Positions 36,832 through 49,515 of a stretch of DNA of 64,000 bases are shown one piece after another. Source of the DNA: Lagopus muta (Eukaryota; Chordata; Aves; Galliformes; Phasianidae); the NCBI RefSeq assembly GCF_023343835.1, contig NC_064472.1:43285799-43349798 (forward strand), given 5' to 3'. The notes below the pieces were generated by a model. The model was given only the letters and a program-made list of their open reading frames with translations. It was not told the origin of the DNA and searched no databases. The position numbers were made by a program, and so were the translations under genes. Every line of letters starts with the position of its first letter. Position 1 is the stretch's first letter.

Positions 36832-37500
36832 GTGCAAGATTACGTTCATTCACCAACATATGTTCATAATGTAGTGGCACGTGACCTACCAGATTGGAAT
36901 AATCCCATTAATATCAAACTGTACCACTATACTGACCATCTCATGTTGATGTCTGACTCACTGGAGGCATTAGGAAAGGCAATACACTCATTGACTACTT
37001 ATTTACAAGAGAAAGGATGGGCTATAAACCCACAGACAGTGCAAGGACTAGGCCTGTTGTTGAAATTCCTGGGTATAATCTGGATGGGAAAGAACAAAGT
37101 ACTACCCAGAGCAATAAGAGACAAGGTTCAGGCATTTCTAGTCCCTCCCACACAAAAGCAGCTGCAAGAATTTTTGTGTATACTGGGATACTGGCATTCC
37201 TTTATACCCCACTTAACACAGTTGCTGAGGCCTTTATACTGACTCACGAAGAAAGGTCAAAAATGGAACTTGGGGAGAATAGAACAAGAGGCCTTCCAGC
37301 AAGCAAAACTAGCTATTAAACAGACCCAGGCACTGGGTGTATCTGATCCTACCTTTCCTGCTGAAACTAGATGTCCAGGTAACTCAGGACAGGTTTTGCT
37401 TGGGCCTATGGCAGCACCAGAATTCCATTTGAACCCCAGTTGGGTTCTAGTCTCAGGTGTAGCATGGAGCAGAAGAGAGGTATAGTATGATTGAAAAATA
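36832..37500 (+). pseudogene. pol: ERV-C reverse transcriptase and RNase H start
   Basis: An open stretch of 136 codons carries a reverse transcriptase palm and thumb: VHSPTYVHNVVARDL, the catalytic loop as YHYTDHLM (normally Y-x-D-D; the second aspartate is H), LTTYLQEKGWAINP, VKFLG-like LLKFLGIIWMGK, and LQEFLCILGYWHSFIPHL. After a stop at about 37240 the same frame continues with KKGQKWNLGRIEQEAFQQAK and ends at about 37485. The lost aspartate alone would abolish polymerase activity. Confidence 0.8.
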
Positions 37501-38269
37501 GCTATTAGCTTCCTGCTGCACACTGAAGACAGTAGAGCCAATAACCCAAACATCTGAAGTCACAGTTAAGATGACCTTGCCAATTCATGGGTGTGTGAAA
37601 GATCTGACTGACCTTCCCAAAACAGGGGTTGCCCAAGCACAGACAGTGACATGATGTATTGCCTATCTCAGCCAGAGGAGTAGTCTGTCTGCATCACCAC
37701 TGAAAGAAGAGCTCCAGAACATCCTAGGTAACATATAATAGTGATGTGCCTGAAGAGACAACGATTATTCCATCAGAGAAAAGTCCCATTCAGGAAGGGA
37801 AATATCCCATTCCAAAGATGCTTGGTATAGGCATGGATCCAGCAAGGGTAATCCAAGCAAGTGGAGAGCAGTGGCATACTGCCCCTCCACTGAAACAATC
37901 TAGTTGGAAGAGAGGGATGGTGAGAGCACCCCATGGGTGGCTGTGTAGTGGGGGCTCCCTCTTTGGATCACACAGTGGGCCTGGCAGGACTGGAATACTG
38001 GACTATTCACCCCCAATGAATCCAGGGTGGCTATGTGGTTAGACATATAGAATGTGGTTAAACATAGTAGCATACATGTCTACCATGTTTCTGGCCACCA
38101 ACCTCTACAGCCACTGGGAAACGATGAAGCCGACACATTGGCTCAAGCTTGATGCTTTAAGGATTCACCATCCAAGAGTATCGCTCGCTGGTTACATCAG
38201 AACCTGCAGCATGCCAGACAAAAGACAATGTGGGCAGCTGCTAAAGCATGGGGACTGCCCATACTACTG

Positions 38270-38960
38270 TCTGATATCATCCAGGTATGCGATGTTTGCT
38301 CCAAGATGAGACCAAGACTTCTGCCAGAAACAACAGCCCATATTGCTAGAGGATATAATCCTTTCCAGCGATGGCAGGTTGATTACATGGGGTGAGAGGG
38401 CGAGATATGCTCTGACCTGCATCAACACAGCAAGTGGGCTAATGTCGGCCTATCCAGTGCCAAGAGCAAACCAGCATCTACCATCAACGTGCTCACAAGT
38501 TAATGGGTAATCAGGTAAGAGCTTAAATTAGCAATGAAAATAATCTTTTGCTCCCCACCCCTGAAAACCCCGAACCTGGTACCCAGAAAACAGAATGGCC
38601 TTGGAAGGAGCAAGTAGGACACAAGTGGTGTGGCCTGCTTGCACTTTGGAGATTATTGGAGAATGTAGGATCAGCTGTCCCCCTGTAATAGGTACATGAA
38701 CTGCAGACATCATGGTCAATACTCTGGTATTCACGCTAAGGGGACCTTAATAATGGCCCTGTGGCAAATCAGCACCCCTGCTTTGGTACCTGGTATAGTT
38801 ATAGAATCTCAAGAATCAGGCCAAAGAGCATGGTACAGACAGCCGTGGCATGCCCCAGTGCAAGCCAAAGTGTTGACTCAGGACAGGAACAGAGCCTGCA
38901 TCTTACTGTGGAGGGCAGACCTACCCCTTCTAGCACCTCTGAAATATCTATCTTTCTACC
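38270..38960 (+). pseudogene. pol: ERV-C integrase remnant
   Basis: Near 38285-38395 the + strand reads CDVCSKMRPRLLP (end of the HHCC zinc-binding part) and, after about 15 residues, WQVDYMG (first catalytic aspartate of the core). Downstream frames up to about 38960 (for example GQRAWYRQPWHAPVQAKVL) are compatible with the end of integrase but are only weakly supported. Interrupted by stops. Confidence 0.6.
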
Positions 38961-39300
38961 TGTGAATTTCTTTCAGTCCACGGGATCACTGGGAGGAGCA
39001 ACATGACATCAAGATGCTCCAGCATCACTATAAGATCAGCATGACACCCAGTGGTGTACTGTATGGGACTGATGGAATGCGAGCCAAACCTTCCCTGGTT
39101 CACACAGCTATGTGCCTCCAGAAGAATCATCAAGTACTGGCCCACAGAGGAACATGAATTTCAACCATGAACCGATTATCAATCGCCTTATGTTTTGTCA
39201 GTGTACACTGTAACAGGCAAATCATACAAAGCATCATGGCGTACTGGATCACCATAATGGAAAGGGCTTACTTTTAGCCTGCTCAATCATTAGTTCATGC

Positions 39301-42109
39301 CATGAAGGAGTGGAGTGTACCAGAAATGCTAAGTCAGGGCCTGAGCCAGCGGTTGAGCACCTGGTGGGAAGGAAGGGCCAACCCAAACAAGCTCAGATGC
39401 AAGCAATGCAGCTGAGTGACCAGGAGTGAAGCCAGGGTCCACCCTTCCCAGACCTCATTTAAGGGTTGGCAGTGGAGGCAGTGGTGTCTTGCTGGAGATT
39501 CCTACATATGTGAGGTCTTCTGAGGGTAAGCAGCTTTTTTCCTTTGTTTCTATGTCCAAAGCTGCTGCACTTGGGCTTATCGTCTCTTGTTGTGGCCTAG
39601 AACTTCACCACCTTGCAATTGTTGCTGTGTTTTCCACTGCACTGTAGTGTTATGGGGCTTTTTTTTTCTCTTTTAGACCCACATAGGATTTTTTTTTTGC
39701 TGAAGAAATATGGAATCTAGAAAGTTTTACAAGCTTCAAAAATAATTAAGCATTACTTCTGAAAGGAGCCTATTTGCTTGAGAATATTATCTTGATTCAG
39801 AGCAGAAAGTCATGAACTGAGATTCCTTAGTAGAGATAACAAGAGCTCGGACTAAACATTTCTGCATGGCCTGAAGTAGCATAAAATTGTGTCCAGTCGT
39901 TTAGCCTCAGATTAAATATATGCAAAACAAACTTTACAAACATGCATGCAACCACAACACTATTTGTTGTATTATTATTACATTTTTTTTTATATATATA
40001 TATATTTTTTTTTATTTTACATTTTTTATTTACTATTATAACAGTTTGGCTAGAAATGGCTTCTATTCCTTGGAGCATTAACACAGGAAGTTTATGTGGA
40101 ATTAGCAGCTGAGGTATCTGGGGCTAAAACACAGGGGAAGCATAGGTGATGGTGCTGGAAATACATCAGTATGCCCAAACTGAAAATGAGAACCACAGGT
40201 TTGATTCTCTTGTACAGAGCCTGGCAGAGTCGGACTTTATATAAATATGAAAACATGGGGAAACTTAGTAAGGTTTGGTTGGGGTTGCTAATGCTGAATC
40301 ACAAATGGCTAGGATGATAGTTATTTTATGGCTGCCCTGGGCACATCAGCTTCTACAATCTTTTTTCACTTTATTGCTGTTGCAGTAGTTCAAAGGTTGT
40401 CCTTATAGTTGGTGGAACAGCAGAAGAATAAATGTATGGGTATTTAAGTTTCAGTGCTCTCAGCTATGGCTTAGCTTTAGTACTGGCAAAAATGAAGCTG
40501 TTAGAGCCATCAGTTAAATAAATCACATGATTTATGTCCCTTTAACTATCAGGAAACTCAGAAAAAAGCTCCAGGCTGAGTTTCCCTAAAAAGACGGGAA
40601 CACTCAGCCTTATTTTAAGATAAAGGGGTGAAGGCTGTCTGGAGAAGAGAGATTCTTTTCAAGTTGTTAAAAGTTGCCATGCTGTGGGGAAATAACTATT
40701 GCAGTGACTTCTCTACACACGTTTAGTCTGACACCACTAGGCAGCCTGTTCCTGTCATAGTCTGTACTAAGTGTAAGCCTGGGGGCATTTCAACTTTAAC
40801 AACCTTTGAAAATGTACTGAAATTCCCACTGTTAATGGTGTCTTGTTTCATTTTGTTTTGCTTTGCTTTCTGGAAGTCTCAAACCTGTCAATCAGGTTAT
40901 TTGTCTTCTTAGGTCCAGCAGTTTTAACACATGTTGTTACTTTACATCCAAACAAAGTATACATGTATACATGTATACATGGAGTGGTTATAAATGGCGT
41001 AAAACAAAATCTGCCCAACATTTATCATGCTCTTTCAAAAAAACATGAATTTTAAAGCTTATCTCTGGATTATATTGGTCGTGACTTGTGATTTCTGTGT
41101 GTCTGAGTTTAGCTATAATGCAAGCTGATTTGTTGTCTCAAAGTCAGTGTATCGGTACTACCAAAGGTCCAGGCCAAGCTGGCTAATATCATGATAAGGG
41201 CAGCACGCATAGATGTAGGCGTGTGCTGAGATCCTTGTGCTCCCCTAGACTTCAGAGACTTGTGATGCATTTTGCAATAGTGGTAGAATAAAAATAAGAG
41301 GGAGGTATCTCTCTTGTTTAAAACAGCCTTTCACACTGAGCAACTGCATAAAGTGTGCAATTGGTTGTATTTGTGCAACTTGGGAGCCCCTTGCTGTAAG
41401 ACATGGTTGCATGGTCTCCTTTGCTTGCCTGGCCTGTGCCACCTGGGTCAACAGCTTTTGTGGGATAAGAGCTGTGCACTACTTCCTTCCTGTCCACACA
41501 TCCTTGTGGTGCATGTCTGCTCCCCTCTTCTTTCAGAGTGAAGTACGTCTGTTTTCCCTAGGTAAAAAGTCACTACTTTAGTTACTGTTCCTTGGAAGTT
41601 GCTTCTGCCAAGAAGAATTTCCTCCATAACCACTAACATCTGCTGGTCCCAGGAGTCAAGTCCTCTGCTTGTGGTTGCAGAGGAAGACAAATATCCTACA
41701 GTGCCCCAGGCAAGAATCAGGTCATGCTGCTGGGGGGGGGGGGGGGGGGGGGGGGAAGGGAAGGGAAGGGAAGGGAAGGGAAGAGCATCCAGAAGCCTTG
41801 CAACAAAATGGCTGGGGTTTGGTCATCCAAGATGAAGTGGGTTGAAAGCACAGCTGTTACTTTGCCCACACTTTTTGCAGCTGCCTGCCTTGGTGCTGCT
41901 CACACTGACTTTGGGAAGATTAGAAGTTGCAGCAGAACAAAATGTCTGCTCATCTGGGGATTGTAGAAAATAGCATCACTGTGAAATGAATTTTTCAAGT
42001 AGGGACCAAGTTATAGTACAGATGTACCAATAAAATCTTGGCATGCTCAGTTCAGCTCTTTCATTTAGACCAAAAAGAAACTGTTGACGGATGGAGAACC
42101 AGTGCATGT
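39301..42109. other. No recognised gene; simple repeats
   Basis: Contains T/TA-rich runs near 39988-40023, an ACATGTATACATGTATACATGG stretch at about 40961-40982 and the G-run at 41732-41780. No coding domain is recognised. Confidence 0.4.
41732..41780 (+). repeat. G24 homopolymer plus (AAGGG)5
   Basis: Twenty-four consecutive G followed by five AAGGG units, all purine on +. It can form G-quadruplex or triplex structures and is a likely site of assembly or sequencing error. Confidence 0.95.
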
Positions 42110-42316
42110 GAATTAAGAATCTTAACAGAAAGAGTGGTGAGGTACTGGGAACAGGCTGCCCAGGGAGATGGTAGAGTCATCATCCCTGGAAGTGTTGAAG
42201 GAAACATGTAAATGTGGCACTGAGGGACATGGTTAGTGGGCATGGTGGTGATAGGTCTGCAGTTGGTCTAGATGATCTTAGTGGTCTCTTCCAACCTGAA
42301 TGATTCTATGATTCCC
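42110..42316 (+). mobile_element. CR1 LINE 3' end fragment
   Basis: GAAAGAGTGGTGAGGTACTG ... GATGATCTTAGTGGTCTCTTCCAACC then ATGATTCTATGATT. 5' truncated. Confidence 0.88.
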
Positions 42317-43002
42317 TAGTCCGATGTAAATACTAAAGGTGATGTCAGTTCTTTCAGTAAACATGGAACTTCACAAGGCATGTGGTGGGAATAGAGTCTT
42401 ACAGCTCTGTAGTGCCCACTGAGAGCAACAAGAGGTATAAACAGCTGACATCCCTTTAGCATGCAGTCTGGGCAGCCCACCTAAAGAGTTGACCCCTGGA
42501 ACCAGTGTTGCAAGGCCCCAGTAATATCCAGCAATCAAACTAGATGATAGAGACCCAGACTCTTCAGCAGCTGGTATTTTCAGCTTTGAGCAGGCTACTA
42601 GCTGAAATTGACTATTGTCAAGATAGATTTCAGCTATCTTCTACAAGATTATTGACATTCTCTGCTACAGAAAATTGGAAATCAAAGGACTTTGATTGCT
42701 GAGGTTAGCTGTTTTGGATCTGTCCCAGCCAGAACCTCAGCGACTGATCGTGAGGTACGGGAGGGTTTCAGTCTGTTCCTTTATCCAGGAAGCCCTGAGC
42801 TAGCACAGCAGCTCTCGTGAGAGCGGCTGATGTGGGCATGGGCGTTGCCAGGGCAACTGCTCTCCATCCACGCTCCATGCCTTTGAAAAAGCCTGGGAGG
42901 TGAGGCGTTGCTATGTGTGTATCCCGTAGGCCATTCAAATGCAGAGAAGCCGTAAGCCTCTCATTCGCGTGATTACACAGTGAGAAGGCTTGTTATCTCA
43001 CT
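42317..43002. other. No firm feature; possible CR1 5' flank
   Basis: Spacer upstream of the CR1 copy that retains ORF1. It becomes more GC-rich from about 42720, which could be the CR1 5' UTR or ordinary flank. Confidence 0.35.
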
Positions 43003-43335
43003 GTGCAGAGAGTGGTAAGTGCAGGAGCACTTGTAAACGGGCTGGTAAGTCGGCAAGGGCGGAGCCAGCGCTACCGGCAGCACGGCAGAGCTGGTCAATC
43101 ACACTCCATTAAAGCCACCCTAATAGTGCTAGTGAGTCTGCTGGTTTGCCATGGCTGCACCCCAGCAGAAGGCTATTGCCAGGAAAAATGTGGAGACTTG
43201 GACAGATGTCCCATGCACGCATAAAAAGAAGGCTGCTGCCAAGAAAACTGTTTGAATACTCAGACAGAGGTCCTGAAACAACTTGCTGGCACACAGGTCT
43301 CTGACTGAAGTGAGTACCAGAGCCTGGCCTTTGCA

Positions 43336-43554
43336 GTGCAAGATGATGGAGACAGCACTTGTGTTAGATGCAACCAGCTAAATGATTTGCTTAGCCTTGT
43401 GGCTGATCTAAAGAAAGAGGTGGAGAGGCTGAGGAGCATTAGGGAGTGTGAGCAGGAGACTGGTGCTGCCAGTCCCTACTGGCCCAGAAATTTGGGCAGC
43501 CAGCTGAGGCTCCATGTGAAGCACACCACTCCCTGCCGGCTTGCAAGCAGGTAA
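43336..43554 (+). pseudogene. CR1 ORF1 remnant (zinc-knuckle-like and coiled coil)
   Basis: A 72-codon + frame contains CVRCNQLNDLL followed by a heptad-like run (LVADLKKEVERLRSIRECEQ) typical of the coiled-coil part of the avian CR1 ORF1 protein, which in living elements binds the element RNA. Upstream parts of ORF1 are in other frames (around 43150-43250), showing frameshifts. Confidence 0.65.
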
Positions 43555-44175
43555 ACAGAGGGATCTGGCAGGCAGATTACTTACTGCTGCAGTGAACTCC
43601 CATCCTGCCTCCCACCCTCTCTTTGGAAGGGGGGGCAAGTAACCTATGAGGATTACAAATGCACAGTGAAGCTGTGCAGGGAGAAAATTAAGTAAGCCAA
43701 AGACCAGCTAGAACAAGGGGCACGCAGCCCCTTGTGCTGGTAGGTAGGGATGGGGAATGGAACAGAACAGGCCCTGCATAATCCCTGATGAGTTTTGGAA
43801 TCCATGCTTCAAAACATGGACACTCACAAATCCATGGGGCCAGATGGATTGAACCCTAGAGTGCCAAGGGAGCTAATGGATGTAGTTGCCAAGCCACTCT
43901 CCATCATTCTTTGGCAGTCCTGGCTAAATGGAAATGTCCCTGGAGACTGGCAGAGATGATGCCCATCTTCAAAAAGGGCTGGAAAGATGATCCTGGCAGC
44001 TACAGACCTATCAGTCTCACCCTGGTGTCTGGGAAGGTTTTGGAAAAAATAATTGTGGGAGCCATCACGGACAACTAAAGGACAGCTTGGGGATCAGGCC
44101 AAGTCAGCATGAGTTTGCAAATGGTAGATCCTGCTGACAAACCTGATTTCATTCTATGACAAGGTAACCTGTTTA

Positions 44176-44364
44176 GTGGATGAGGGTAAAGCTGTTGATG
44201 TGGTCTACCTGGACTTCAGTAAAGCCTTTGACTCTGTCCCCCACAGCATCCTTGTGGAGAAGCTGGCTGCTCATGGTTTGGATGGGTGTGCACTCTGCTG
44301 GGTGAAACACTGTCTGAAAGGCTGTGCCCAAAGAGTTCTGGTCAATGGTGTTAAATCCAGTTGA
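44176..44364 (+). pseudogene. CR1 reverse transcriptase fragment
   Basis: An open stretch with DEGKAVDVVYLDFSKAFDSV (the first catalytic aspartate motif of the LINE reverse transcriptase) and VEKLAAHGLDGCALCWVKHC. It ends at a stop after NGVKSS. The FADD-type box downstream is changed to FAGD (near 44470), so the copy is inactive. Confidence 0.8.
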
Positions 44365-45325
44365 TGGCCAGTCATGAGTAGTGTTCCCCAGGGCTCAGTA
44401 CTGGGGCTGTTTCTCATTAACTTCTTCATTAATGATCTTGATGAGGGGATTGAGTGCACCCTCAGTAAGTTTGCAGGCGACATCAAGTTGGGAGTGTTGT
44501 TCTGCCAGAGTGGAGAAAGGCACACAGAGGGACCTGGATAGACAGGATTGATGGGCCAAGGTAAACTGTATGAGTTGCAGTAGGGCCAAATGTCAGGTCC
44601 TGCATTTTGGTCACAACCACCCCAGGCAACCCTACTGACAGGAGAGGAGTGGCTGGAAAGCTGCCTGATGGGAAGGGACCTTGTTGTACTGATGGACTGT
44701 CTGCTGAATATGAGCCAGCAGTGTGTCCAGGTGGCCAAGAAGACCAAAGGCATCCTTTTTTGGATCAGGAATGGTCTGGTGAGCAGGACTAGGGAAGTAA
44801 TCCTGCTCCTGTACTAGGAACTGGGGCTGTTTAGTCTGGGGAGAAGGAAGCTGAGGAGAGACCTTATTGCTCTCTTCAAATACTTGAAAGGTAACCCAGC
44901 AAGAGCAGGGTTGGTTTCTTCTCAGCAACGACAGGATGAGGCAAAATGGTCTGAAGTTGTGCCAGGGTAAATTTAGTTTGGATATCAGGAAACACTTCTT
45001 TACAGAAAGGATTATTAAGTATTGGAATAGGCCCCTCAGGGGGGTAGTTGAGTGACCATCCCTGGATGTTCCTAAAAACCATTTGGATGTGGTGCTCAGG
45101 AACATGATGTAGCAGAGGGTTGTTAAGAGTTAGGGTAGCACGGTTAGGTTGTGGTTGATGATCTTGAAGATCTTTTCTAACCTGAGTGATTCTATGACTA
45201 GTGAAATGAAAATTTCAGTGGACTCCATTCAGTGGGACTGAGGAAAGATGCTGGGGAATTCCTTGGTGCAAGAATCTGAGCCGAGCTGACTGTCTTTAGT
45301 GTCACTGCTGGTACTACCTGAACAA

Positions 45326-45450
45326 TCACAGAATTGTTGAGGTTGGAGAAGACCACTAAGATCATTTAGTCCAACCATAAACCCATAAAAACCCTCCATA
45401 TCTATCAACCAGATGTCATAGACCACCTGAAACATTCATTTGGACATGTT
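45326..45450 (-). mobile_element. CR1 LINE 3' end fragment
   Basis: Begins TCACAGAATTGTTGAGGTTG and AGATCATTTAGTCCAACCAT, a minus-strand CR1 terminus. The 5' extent is approximate. Confidence 0.8.
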
Positions 45451-47920
45451 CAGCTGCAGTTCGGGTGGGCACTTCCTGGACTGTGGACATCATGACTCTT
45501 TTGGTTCAGGTGTCCCAAGAAGTTGGGAACATCTGGTGTTGTGAAAGGCCTTAAAATAGTCCAACATACTGAGTTGAAAAGGGAGTGTCTTATTGACTTG
45601 CTTTCATGAGTTTAAAAGAATTTCTTGGGCATCATGCAGTTATAAGACAATTGGAAGAGGTTTACTGACAATATACTAATGTAACTGTAGGTTCAGCCCA
45701 ATGCCCAAACCATGGCCAGATGTTTGCACAGTGGGCCATGGCAGGGGTGCTGTGGCAGATAAAGCCACCTTCGGTCCTTGGCAGCCACTATTGATGGCAA
45801 TGGCTCAGTCTCAGTTCTGGTGGAGACTATGGGCTGTGTCGAGCCAATAAAGTTGCTAGAAGGAATCCCTGCAAGCCTGGCTGGCAATTACACAATACCA
45901 ACACAGAGGCAGAAAACCCATGTAACTATTGGGTCCAGCAGCCTCGTGTACTTTAGAAAGTCCCTTCACAGTCTTCCAATCAGTTTAATTTTGTGCTCTC
46001 AAATACTTTGTAATCTCTTTTGCCCTGTTTGTGTTAGCAAATACTCAGGGGATTTTTAATTTCCAGGACAGTCAAGATACTTCAAGATTTATAGAGCAAT
46101 TCATGGCCTTTAATTTTAAATACATTACAATACATTTAAATACACAAAAACGCTGTTTTACTGAAACACAGCAAAATCTTTATTCATAAGAGAATGGCAT
46201 AACAAAGTCAGTCCAGTGCCCAATTTTCTGTCCTTTATAATGGCTTTTTCTCCACCCTGTTGGGCTCTGAGTACAGCTTGTGACTTGTTTTTTTTTCTTC
46301 CTGATTTATTGTTCCCTATGATTCCCATAGATAAATGCTTTTGCTTCAGAGGAACATAATTGCTTATTGGAAAGCCCAGTTCTCCAGGAGGAAAGAACAG
46401 CCACCTGGCATCAGTAGAAACATTAAGAAAAGAAATAAGTAAGATATGTCTTGAGACTTTTAAGTACTGGAAAGTGTCCAGCTGTGGACAGAGGGACTGT
46501 GAGAACTTGAACATCAACCCACGTTTTTTTCTGTTGCTTTTAAGAGAAGATGTGGAAATATAAAAGAAAATACGCTTTTGTCTGAAGGGAGGTCTCTGGA
46601 AGGACAGAGTGGGTTCAATTTCTTTGGAAGAGCTGGATTTCATTTTAAATAGTGAACTTCAAAGATCTACAACTGAGGAAAAAAGTGCACAATACAGACT
46701 AAAAAAGGTGAATGGCATTTTTTAAACAATTCTGATCATCTAGGAGCAAGAGATTGTTTGACCAGAAGAAGGAAAAATGATTAAGAAACTTTCAAGGACA
46801 TAGAAAAGCTTTTCAGAACTTCTAGGAAAGTACAAGTTGGACCCTAAACAAAGATTTGATAGAGGACATTTTGTTCAGATTTCTTTCACAGAGGCAGGAA
46901 GTCATCAACTGGAAAGCTGTTCCTGGATGTTAGGTCCCCTGTGAGCTCTGCAAAGCGTGGATTTATTTATTCTTTCTTTGTTGTTGTTTGCTTGTTTTGT
47001 GTGTGTGTCCAAAAATCCTGTGTTTTTACTTGAATTAGAAAGAAAAACTGGTTAGTTTCAAGCCCCAGAACCCTGAGCTTGCCTGATAGATCAAAAAAAG
47101 TAGCACTGATGTTTCACTGTACTAATATTAGGGTGGGGGAAGGAATATCACTAAATGTATCTGAAAGTAGGGAAGGATCGCTTTCACTGACATCTTGGAC
47201 ATCTTTTCTCCATTTCCATGTGGTGCATGTATGCATGCTGGAGTGATGTGCCAGTACCCTTGCCAAGTACTTGCAGCTGTGCTGACACAAGGCAAGGTGA
47301 ATGGATGTAGGCACACCATGCAATGGTGCTATTTTGGCTAAAGGTTGCAGTTTGATACTTCTCCTGACTGTCCTGTGCAACCTGTAAGGAAGTACCTGAA
47401 ATGACAAACAGCTCAGCTTGCACTGTTTTCTAAGCAATGTTTGCATTGCTGGTTGCTGGATATGATTTGCCTAAGCCTATGCTGACTCAATTTCAGCTTT
47501 GGATCAGCCAATTTAGTTCAAAACTGTCTTCAAATACTAAGTACTGTTCTCCAGACTTTAGTGTCTCCTTGTATACTCTTTTCTCAGGCAACAGCTCAGT
47601 CTACAAAAAATAGAAACATCAACAATCTGACACTTCAAAAAAATACTTTTGTTTCAATAATTGCAATCTAAATTCAGACTCACTTGGCTTCTGGTAGTGT
47701 TCCTTGTTGAAGGCTTTCTCCCCTTTAGGAAAGAAAGTTAAAGCAAAATCTTACATTTGTGAATAGCTGTATATTAATTTGGCATCTTATGGTCAATGTT
47801 TTGCTGTTCCTAATTATCTTTCTGACTTTTCTGCACATTATTCTATTTATGTCATGGTCATTCACAAACAGCCAGGACCTTGCTTTACAGTGGATATTCT
47901 GTCCTCAAGATTACAGAATG

Positions 47921-47973
<53 letters not shown>

Positions 47974-48783
47974 GCATTGTTAATAAAACTTACGAGAAAA
48001 ATAGAGGAGTTGACCATCCCAGGCTACTGAGGCGTTCTGGATGTGCTAAAGGATTATAAACTGTAGATGGCACATTGCAGATTTTCTCTCTCTCTTTCTG
48101 CCACTTTGCAACTGTGTAATGGCAAGCATTTGGGGGAATTTTCAGCAAAAACTTTGGCTAGCTATGTGTATCTCTGTCAAATTATTAGTGGCCCAATATA
48201 TTTTTTACAGGGCTTCAGAGCAGGACATTTTTCTGACATCCGGTTGACAGAGCTGCTGAGAGTTGGGGTGGGCTCCTTGCAGGAGAATAAATCTTAAAGA
48301 GGAGTACTTGTTGGAAAAGCCATAGAGCTATAGTGCTAAACACAAACCTACTGTTAAAGGCAGGTACAGGAAGAAGAGATAACTGGGTGAGATTCTTTCA
48401 TACAATAAAGCTCTGTTCTTCTGTGAATTGTTTGCTCAGTTGCTATAATCAGTCTGAGGGAATATGCTTTCTGAAGCAATTGCAGTCTGTAACATATATC
48501 AGTGTTTAATATCTCAGTTAACAGAACGCCACTGTATTGAATCCACAACAGATTTTGGATCCAAATTGTAACATACATTCAGGGATTCCCAATCTGTCTG
48601 TAATAGATTAGCTGCTCTTCAAAAGAACAAGAAGTGAAATCTGTTTTGTTGTTTTTATACCCAACCCACAATAGATCAATGCATCCATTACATGAAGAAA
48701 AAAGAGACTTTCCATTGTAAATGAACTACGGTTTCCTAGGTAAGCATGCAGAGCAGCAATCCAGTCTCAAACTGAGACATGGG
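45451..48783. other. No recognised gene; (TC)24 microsatellite
   Basis: AT-rich DNA. A 161-codon minus frame at 46643-46158 overlaps an AATAAA on minus near 46178, but has no recognisable domain and low-complexity lysine/serine-rich content, so I do not call it a gene. The (TC)24 run is listed separately. Confidence 0.4.
47924..47971. repeat. (TC)24 microsatellite
   Basis: Perfect 48-bp dinucleotide run, likely length-polymorphic. Polypyrimidine on +. Confidence 0.95.
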
Positions 48784-49320
48784 TGTCATAGTTTTGTGAT
48801 TTTTGTTATTGGTATTCCACATCATAACATCATGTAGTGGACTGGGAGTGAAAGAGGTAATGCTCTAGTTCCATTGATTATCGATATTTCTGGGTGTCTG
48901 GTTCTCAGAAAAAAAGAATAACTACATATCCCAGAATACTTTCACTGTTCCATTTTTGTTTTCCGTGTAGAGGGGAAAAATGAAACTGTTTGTGAGTCCT
49001 GAGAATGTCCTTTCTTTTACTGTACATCTCTATGGTGTGTGCTCCCTAGCCTTCTCACCTTCAGCACTAGAGTAAGTCCTTGGTTTTGGACACTGTATCA
49101 ATTTATTAGCTTCAATTTCAGTTATATTGTATCACATTGTGTTATCTTGCATTCTGGTATCATATTTAGCGAATTAGTTTTTTCCCTTAGCTTGTTGCCA
49201 CCATTTTGTTTTTAGGCTTGTCTACCTAGCGTACCTTTTGCCCTTTCCCCATCTCCTAGGGCATGAGTCTGTGTTTCATTAGTCATGAAATTGGCCCAAA
49301 CTGGCCCAGAAACCTTGGCA
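48784..49320 (+). mobile_element. Probable solo LTR, second copy of the 14.96-kb family
   Basis: Alignable by eye along its length with 14963-15507 (CATCATAACATCATGTAGTG, CTCACCTTCAGCACTAGAGT, GTTATATTGTATCACATTGTG), starting TGTCATAG. The right end is approximate. The copies differ at many positions, so the insertions are old. Confidence 0.6.
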
Positions 49321-49515
49321 GTGGGTCATGTAGAACATGGATTGTTCTCCCAATCTGATACGGATTAAAAAACACTTACGCTGATCTTTGTTGCCACATG
49401 AATATCTAAAAGCATACTTGCATCCAAAAGTATTACTAGATTGTGAAATCTCCTAAAGAATAAATAAGCAGCTTTCTTCAGTCAAAGAATCGGAGACTGC
49501 CTTCACAAGGTAGTT

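Larger units (their letters stand above)
36530..39300 (+). mobile_element. ERV-C: decayed class I-like pol region
   Basis: On + the order is reverse transcriptase (36832-37242), the connection/RNase H start (37250-37500) and integrase (about 38280-38400 and on), as expected for a retroviral pol. The style of the reverse transcriptase resembles class I (gamma/epsilon-like) ERVs rather than the betaretrovirus-like ERV-A and ERV-B. LTRs, gag and env are not recognised, and both element edges are approximate. Stops and frameshifts are frequent. Confidence 0.7.
43003..45198 (+). mobile_element. CR1 LINE with 5' region, ORF1 remnant and 3' end
   Basis: Unusually, both ends of a CR1 are represented. 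The 5' part contains an ORF1-like segment (MAAPQQKAIARKNVETWTD from 43150; then CVRCNQLNDLLSLVADLKKE near 43360-43430). From about 43650 the ORF2 part begins (YKCTVKLCREKIK), with the reverse transcriptase (VVYLDFSKAFDSVPHSIL near 44200; [20 protein letters not shown] near 44420), and the element ends with GATTCTATGA at 45198. The endonuclease and the end of ORF1 are missing (deletion at about 43560-43650). Stops and shifts are present throughout. Confidence 0.82.

Noticed and set aside
46158..46643. A 161-codon minus-strand frame ending near an AATAAA
   Set aside because: No domain, signal peptide or family resemblance, and composition like the surrounding DNA. It is within what chance gives in 64 kb.
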